Below are positions 60,581 through 64,000 of a stretch of DNA of 64,000 nucleotides, piece after piece. Position numbers and translations under genes: made by a program. The stretch is from CAZQHK01 sp964593455 (lineage in GTDB: Bacteria > Muiribacteriota > CAYSPT01). The stretch is from assembly GCA_964593455.1 (NCBI GenBank), contig CAZQHK010000003.1, positions 62,001 through 126,000 on the forward strand, read 5' to 3'. The stretch's first letter is position 1. Each line of letters starts with the position of its first letter. The notes under the pieces are model-generated. The model did not search any database and had not been told where the DNA came from. It saw only the letters and a program-made list of their open reading frames with translations.

Positions 60581-61453
60581 CTAGGTAAAGACATACCCTA
60601 GAGACAGGACAGAAATTACCACAAGATACAAAACTATCGCCCCCCTGATAGCAGGGATAAACTCCGCTGGCTGATCGTGGTATTTGATAGCGATACGGTA
60701 GCTTCGAAAGGCCAGAGGCAGAGTCAACATGATCAGCCACGACAGAGGCGGTAACAACCCGGTGAGAAGTTCAAAGCACAAGAGCGCGTATGTGGCCAGC
60801 AAGACTACCCCAAAGAGGCGGGAAGTGTTGTGCCTTCCAAGTCTGACTACAATGTTTTTCTTTCCGGCCAACTTATCCTGGTAATAATCAGGTATCTCGT
60901 TAGCCAGCGTAATGGCCACTAAAAAAAGACAGACAGGCGATGAGGCCTGAAGCACGTCAAGAACGATCTTCTGGGTTTGTAGATAAAAACTTCCCATAGT
61001 CATAAAGAGCCCATAGGTCAGAGCAATCGTTATCTCACCCCAACCTCTGTAGGAGAGTTTCACGGGAGGTCCTACGTAAAAAATAATAGCCAATGCACCA
61101 ATTATGGAAAAACCCATTATGGGGTACCCTCGCCTCGAAGTTAAAAAAAGAGCGGTCAAAAAAGCAACCAGAAGAGCGCCGAAACCGATAAACTTATAAT
61201 ATGGTGAAACCGGTCTTCGTTCCAGAGAGAACATTTGATCCGTCCCGACCTCGGCGTCGAAATACTCGTTTAAATACTCTATCGCCAGGAGAGCGAACAG
61301 TATTCCTGCCAGACCTACAGTGAAATAATCGAGGTGAAAAGACGCAGTGTTATGGTAAGCGATACTTGAACCAAGAAGATATGGAAATATACCTGCAATT
61401 ACCAAAAATCTATATCGGACAACTTTTATTATTCTGGATATAATTCTATCCAT
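60581..61453 (-). CDS. UbiA-family membrane prenyltransferase in a RiPP-like operon
   Basis: The 290-residue protein has about nine helices. It has a weakly conserved first aspartate-rich region (LAIEYLNEYFDAEVGTDQ, with NxxxDxxxD-like spacing) and a second (ANEIPDYYQDKLAGKKNIV). This resembles MenA/UbiA enzymes that attach a prenyl chain to an aromatic acceptor. Alone it could be a menaquinone enzyme. Its 25-bp overlap with the radical SAM gene and shared operon with a PqqD-like protein suggest instead that it acts on a peptide-derived aromatic, which is inference. Confidence 0.85.
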   Translation of the reverse strand: MDRIISRIIKVVRYRFLVIAGIFPYLLGSSIAYHNTASFHLDYFTVGLAGILFALLAIEYLNEYFDAEVGTDQMFSLERRPVSPYYKFIGFGALLVAFLTALFLTSRRGYPIMGFSIIGALAIIFYVGPPVKLSYRGWGEITIALTYGLFMTMGSFYLQTQKIVLDVLQASSPVCLFLVAITLANEIPDYYQDKLAGKKNIVVRLGRHNTSRLFGVVLLATYALLCFELLTGLLPPLSWLIMLTLPLAFRSYRIAIKYHDQPAEFIPAIRGAIVLYLVVISVLSLGYVFT

Positions 61454-62424
61454 TTATTGGCCTTGGATAAAAGGAGGGGATCGTTTATAACCTTGTTGGT
61501 AAAAACGCTGACTTCCGGTTCCTTCCATGCCTCCTTGTAGCGAGTCCAGACATCTGTCAGGTTCTGTCGTCTTAAATCGCCGCACAGGAAAGGCAATGGC
61601 CCGATCAATTTTACCTTTCCGTTGGGGATGACGAGAAGGCTGGCAGCAGGATGGTGGAGCCTGTATTTTAATTCCTCTATTACATCGTAAGGATAATAAT
61701 ATACTTTCATTTTCCCATCATATTGGGCTTGTTTCTCTTCCAGAATCTCAAAGGCTTGTGCATACTGCTCATCCGTGGGGCAGAGTAATTCCCAGTTCTG
61801 GGCAGCTCTCCCTATTCTCATAATTTTTCCGGTATAAAAACCGTACATTCCGAGGGAAAAGGCAAGATCTATGGCACTTTCTATCTCATGGATATTGAAT
61901 GTAGTGGGGACAAATACCATCTCGGTGTTAACACCATGCTTGAGGAGTAGTTTGCAAGCGTCTATCGTTTTCTGCCAATCTCCCCCCTCTCTCATGCGCT
62001 TGTGTGTCGTGGCCGTTGCCCCGTCGATACTCACCTGTACCGAGCGCATTCCCAACATTGCAAACCGTTTTGCTTCCTTTTCACCGATAAACATACCATT
62101 AGTCTCTACTTTGACACTTATTCTGTTCGAAGTAAGCAACTCAATTATATCGAAGAAGTAGGGATGGAGCATCGGTTCGCCGCCGGATATGGCAGCGTAG
62201 GGGATGTTCAAATCTATTATCTGGTGGCAGAAGTCGATAATCTCATCGTGGTTCAACTCGTCGGGCATAGTGTGCCCCGCTTCCTCACAACAGTGAAGGC
62301 AGTCGAGATTACAGGCGGAGTTTAACTGCCAGGCGATGAACAAAGGCGCGGCGAAATCCTCAATATTGGACCCGACCACACTTTTTCCGTCAACTGTTTC
62401 TGTCATACCCGGGGCTTTGTTCAT
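61429..62424 (-). CDS. Radical SAM peptide-modifying enzyme
   Basis: The 331-residue protein has the SAM-cluster motif CNLDCLHC in SACNLDCLHCCEEAG, then AAISGGEPMLHPYFF, KVETNGMFIG and VQVSIDGATA, the barrel pattern of PqqE/SPASM-like maturases. The C-terminal third has PFLCGDLRRQNLTDVW, as in AhbD/PqqE relatives, but only a single cysteine there, so no full SPASM cluster set. The PqqD-like gene overlaps its start by 4 bp (ATGA). Together with the 52-residue precursor upstream it forms a minimal radical SAM RiPP system. The reaction cannot be predicted from sequence. Confidence 0.87.
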   Translation of the reverse strand: MNKAPGMTETVDGKSVVGSNIEDFAAPLFIAWQLNSACNLDCLHCCEEAGHTMPDELNHDEIIDFCHQIIDLNIPYAAISGGEPMLHPYFFDIIELLTSNRISVKVETNGMFIGEKEAKRFAMLGMRSVQVSIDGATATTHKRMREGGDWQKTIDACKLLLKHGVNTEMVFVPTTFNIHEIESAIDLAFSLGMYGFYTGKIMRIGRAAQNWELLCPTDEQYAQAFEILEEKQAQYDGKMKVYYYPYDVIEELKYRLHHPAASLLVIPNGKVKLIGPLPFLCGDLRRQNLTDVWTRYKEAWKEPEVSVFTNKVINDPLLLSKANKWIELYPE

Positions 62425-62669
62425 CGGAGCAAATCCCTCTTTTTCAATTCATCAAGGAAGTTTTTCACCTCATCCTGTAACCCCTCAGAGGTTTCTTCGT
62501 AATCTTCACGTAGTGCAGCACAAATTGCTTGAAAAGATTTCCCTTCGTTAAGCAGGCGTAGTATATCCCCACCGGTCTGGTTAGCAACAAAGACTTTCTC
62601 TTTGAGCGTATCGAAAACAACCGCTCCAAACTGCTCCTGCCTCACCTTGACGTATTCAGGCCAACTCAT
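62421..62669 (-). CDS. PqqD-like RiPP recognition element
   Basis: This 82-residue protein of the PqqD family has VKVRQEQFGAVVFDTLKEKVFVANQTGGDILRLLNEGKS followed by a helical C-terminus (EVKNFLDELKKRDLL). The V-FVANQTGGDILRLL pattern, with G-ILRLLxEGKS, is typical of RRE domains, which bind the leader of a precursor peptide and present it to the radical SAM enzyme. It starts 3 bp after the precursor stop and overlaps the radical SAM gene by 4 bp. Confidence 0.88.
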   Translation of the reverse strand: MSWPEYVKVRQEQFGAVVFDTLKEKVFVANQTGGDILRLLNEGKSFQAICAALREDYEETSEGLQDEVKNFLDELKKRDLLR

Positions 62670-62672
62670 ATA

Positions 62673-62831
62673 TCAAGTAAATCTGATGTAAGGCTGGGCC
62701 ATTATCTTGCCCGAAACGTCCTCCAGTTTCGGAGTCTCCCAACTCTTCTTTGAGATTTTCTTCTTGGTGGGCTCGCAACCACAGGAAACCTTGTTATCAT
62801 CTATATTCTTTTCTCTCACCGCTTTTGTCAT
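62673..62831 (-). CDS. Candidate RiPP precursor peptide (52 residues)
   Basis: Reading the minus strand gives a 52-codon frame with AAAGGAGG five bases before its ATG. The peptide starts MTKAVREKNIDD, has a CGC pair at residues 17-19 and a Lys-rich stretch, then WETPKLEDVSG (31-41) and ends KIMAQPYIRFT. W-x-x-P-x-L is the leader pattern seen in several PqqD-dependent precursors, and Tyr48 and Phe51 in the C-terminal core are candidate modification sites. Its stop lies 3 bp before the PqqD-like gene. No homologue is recognised. It could alternatively be a small protein unrelated to peptide maturation. Confidence 0.75.
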   Translation of the reverse strand: MTKAVREKNIDDNKVSCGCEPTKKKISKKSWETPKLEDVSGKIMAQPYIRFT

Positions 62832-62866
62832 GACAACCTCCTTTACCCGTAACGTAAGTACTACCC

Positions 62867-62902
62867 TATCGAATATACCCCCTATCTATTATATATTCGA
62901 TA
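62867..62902 (-). promoter_or_regulatory. Inverted-repeat operator and promoter of the RiPP-like operon
   Basis: TATCGAATATA (62867-62877) and TATATTCGATA (62892-62902) form a perfect 11-bp inverted repeat with a 14-bp spacer. On the minus strand a TATAAT (62893-62888) begins inside the upstream half-site, with TTGCAT about 19 bases further upstream. A protein bound here would cover the -10 region. The site lies between the SDR gene and the precursor gene, 36 bp before its ATG. Confidence 0.6.
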
Positions 62903-62932
62903 TTTCTTAAAAATGCAACCCCCATAGCCGAA

Positions 62933-64000
62933 TTAACTCATTTTTTCGATCTGCCTGATGAGGTCATTGAAAATAAAGTGGTGGAAGGGCAGGAATATGT
63001 ACCAGTATATCTTTCCCCAAAAGGTTTTGGTGTTATAATAGGGAACTACGGACAGCGTTCGTTTACCTTCTTCATCCGCGATGGCAAACTCCAACCAGGC
63101 TTTCCCGGGCACTTTCATCTCGGCCCGTAAAAGGAGCCTTTTATCTTGTTGGAGATCCTCAACCCTCCAAAAATCTATCACATCATTGATCTTTAAACCA
63201 GCACGGCTCCTTCTTCCGCGAGAGGTTCCGACACCGAGCAAAATTCGATCGACAGTTCCTCTTAAACGCCACATCCAATTGCTGTGGAACCACCCCTCCC
63301 GGCCTCCAATCTGGCAAATGGAGTTGAACAGTGAGGCCGCCTCCTTGGCGGTAATCAATGAGTAGGAACCTGTATACATAGGAACATCTTTGAGCTCTTC
63401 AAGCTTCATCGCCAATTCATGAGCCGGAGGGTAAGAGTCTGACCACCTGGTGTAAACTCTGTCCTGCTCTTCCCGAGACATGGCCCTGACAATAGACTCC
63501 TTGTAAGAGAGTGGTTCGAAAGGAAAAAACTTTTTGATCAAATCATTATGGCAGACGACATCATTCTTCAACCCCTCTATCAAGCAAGAGGTTATCTGGT
63601 TGGGTACCGGCGTAAAGAGGCTGGTCAGATAAGCAAAAAATCGAACATTGGAAAAAGGAGAAGGTATGAAAACTCGTTTCAAATGGAGAAGGCTGCCTAG
63701 TATGATCATCATCTGCTTGTACGTCAAAACATCTTTTCCACCTATATCAAAAGATTTCCCTGATGTTTCGCGTACCTCCAGACAACCGACCAGATATTTA
63801 ATCACATCCCGTACAGCAATGGGTTGGCATTTGTTTTTCCTTGCCCAGCGGGGAAGGAAACACACCACCAGCCTTTTTACGAGGTGCTGGATAATTTCAT
63901 ATGAAGCGCTTCCGGAGCCAATGATTATGGCTGCCCGAAGAACTGTTGTAGAGACTTCCCCTCCTTTGAGCTCTTCAGCCACTTCAATGCGGCTCCACAG
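62933..64000 (-). CDS. SDR/NmrA-like protein with C-terminal DUF2867 domain, N-terminus outside window
   Basis: The frame is open to the right edge (LWSRIE precedes the GTG at 63982), so the NAD(P)-binding start of the Rossmann fold is missing. The visible part has the SDR middle region (AAIIIGSGSASYEIIQHLVKRL, CQPIAVRDVIKYLVGCL) and a C-terminal DUF2867 domain (INDVIDFWRVEDLQ, KAWLEFAI, PYYNTKTFWGKIYWYIFLPFHHFIF). Function is unknown. It runs in the same direction as the RiPP-like operon and may share its pathway as a redox tailoring enzyme. Confidence 0.85.
   Translation of the reverse strand: MWSRIEVAEELKGGEVSTTVLRAAIIIGSGSASYEIIQHLVKRLVVCFLPRWARKNKCQPIAVRDVIKYLVGCLEVRETSGKSFDIGGKDVLTYKQMMIILGSLLHLKRVFIPSPFSNVRFFAYLTSLFTPVPNQITSCLIEGLKNDVVCHNDLIKKFFPFEPLSYKESIVRAMSREEQDRVYTRWSDSYPPAHELAMKLEELKDVPMYTGSYSLITAKEAASLFNSICQIGGREGWFHSNWMWRLRGTVDRILLGVGTSRGRRSRAGLKINDVIDFWRVEDLQQDKRLLLRAEMKVPGKAWLEFAIADEEGKRTLSVVPYYNTKTFWGKIYWYIFLPFHHFIFNDLIRQIEKMS

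Noticed and set aside
1..64000. CRISPR arrays, tRNA or rRNA genes, integrases or intact insertion sequences
   Set aside because: No regularly spaced repeats, tRNA-like cloverleafs, rRNA segments, integrases or transposase genes were recognised by eye on either strand.

Overview
This window comes from an anaerobic, respiratory, diderm bacterium with about 55% G+C. An outer membrane is implied by two predicted beta-barrel proteins, one carrying an S-layer-homology (SLH) domain. Heme is made by the siroheme-dependent Ahb route, which is known from sulfate reducers, some Bacillota, some Nitrospirota and archaea. Cytochromes c mature by System II. The lineage cannot be fixed from this sequence: the compact heme operon and the HATPase/DRTGG regulators recall anaerobic Bacillota, whereas the Flx-Hdr genes and System II would also suit Desulfobacterota or related phyla.

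Layout. (1) 1-1112: the end of a Ccs1/ResB gene and a CcsA-type gene. (2) 10252-1153, minus strand: a complete heme operon from SirC-HemA-HemC (triple fusion) through CobA-HemD, HemB, HemL, AhbA, AhbB and AhbC to AhbD. (3) 10253-16833: a palindromic MITE-like element, a histidine kinase/sigma-54 activator pair, a textbook sigma-54 promoter, an SLH porin and a second outer-membrane protein. (4) 16983-22006: a Tat-exported molybdopterin oxidoreductase (NrfD, FeS, catalytic subunit, TorD) whose active-site spacing matches respiratory arsenate reductase. (5) 41484-21982, minus strand: a 16-gene, 19.5-kb electron-transfer operon combining HdrABC, Hnd/Nuo-type NADH modules, MvhD, FrhB-like proteins and FlxABCD. 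(6) 42720-48203: NqrA-F, with an NqrA that keeps two ferredoxin clusters, preceded by a polyprenyl diphosphate synthase. (7) 49374-50308: TatC and TatA. (8) 51572-60505: an NXR-clade nitrate/nitrite oxidoreductase (alpha, beta, chaperone, heme-b gamma) with a Sco protein, two CuA cupredoxins and a NapH-like membrane ferredoxin. (9) 64000-60581, minus strand: a RiPP-like operon with an SDR/DUF2867 protein, an 11-bp inverted-repeat operator, a 52-residue precursor peptide, a PqqD-like protein, a radical SAM enzyme and a UbiA prenyltransferase.

How it fits together. Cytosolic NADH, ferredoxin and thiol/disulfide pools would be interconverted by the Hdr/Hnd/Flx operon. The NQR-type pump would couple NADH oxidation to ion export and quinone reduction. 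Quinol electrons would reach two Tat-exported molybdoenzymes, one through NrfD and one through heme b and copper carriers. The heme operon, System II, TatAC and the prenyl synthase supply cofactors and export.

The most novel items are the RiPP-UbiA operon, the reciprocal HdrA/NuoE/NuoG domain swap, the SirC-HemA-HemC fusion that lacks the HemC cofactor domain, and the ferredoxin-bearing NqrA.
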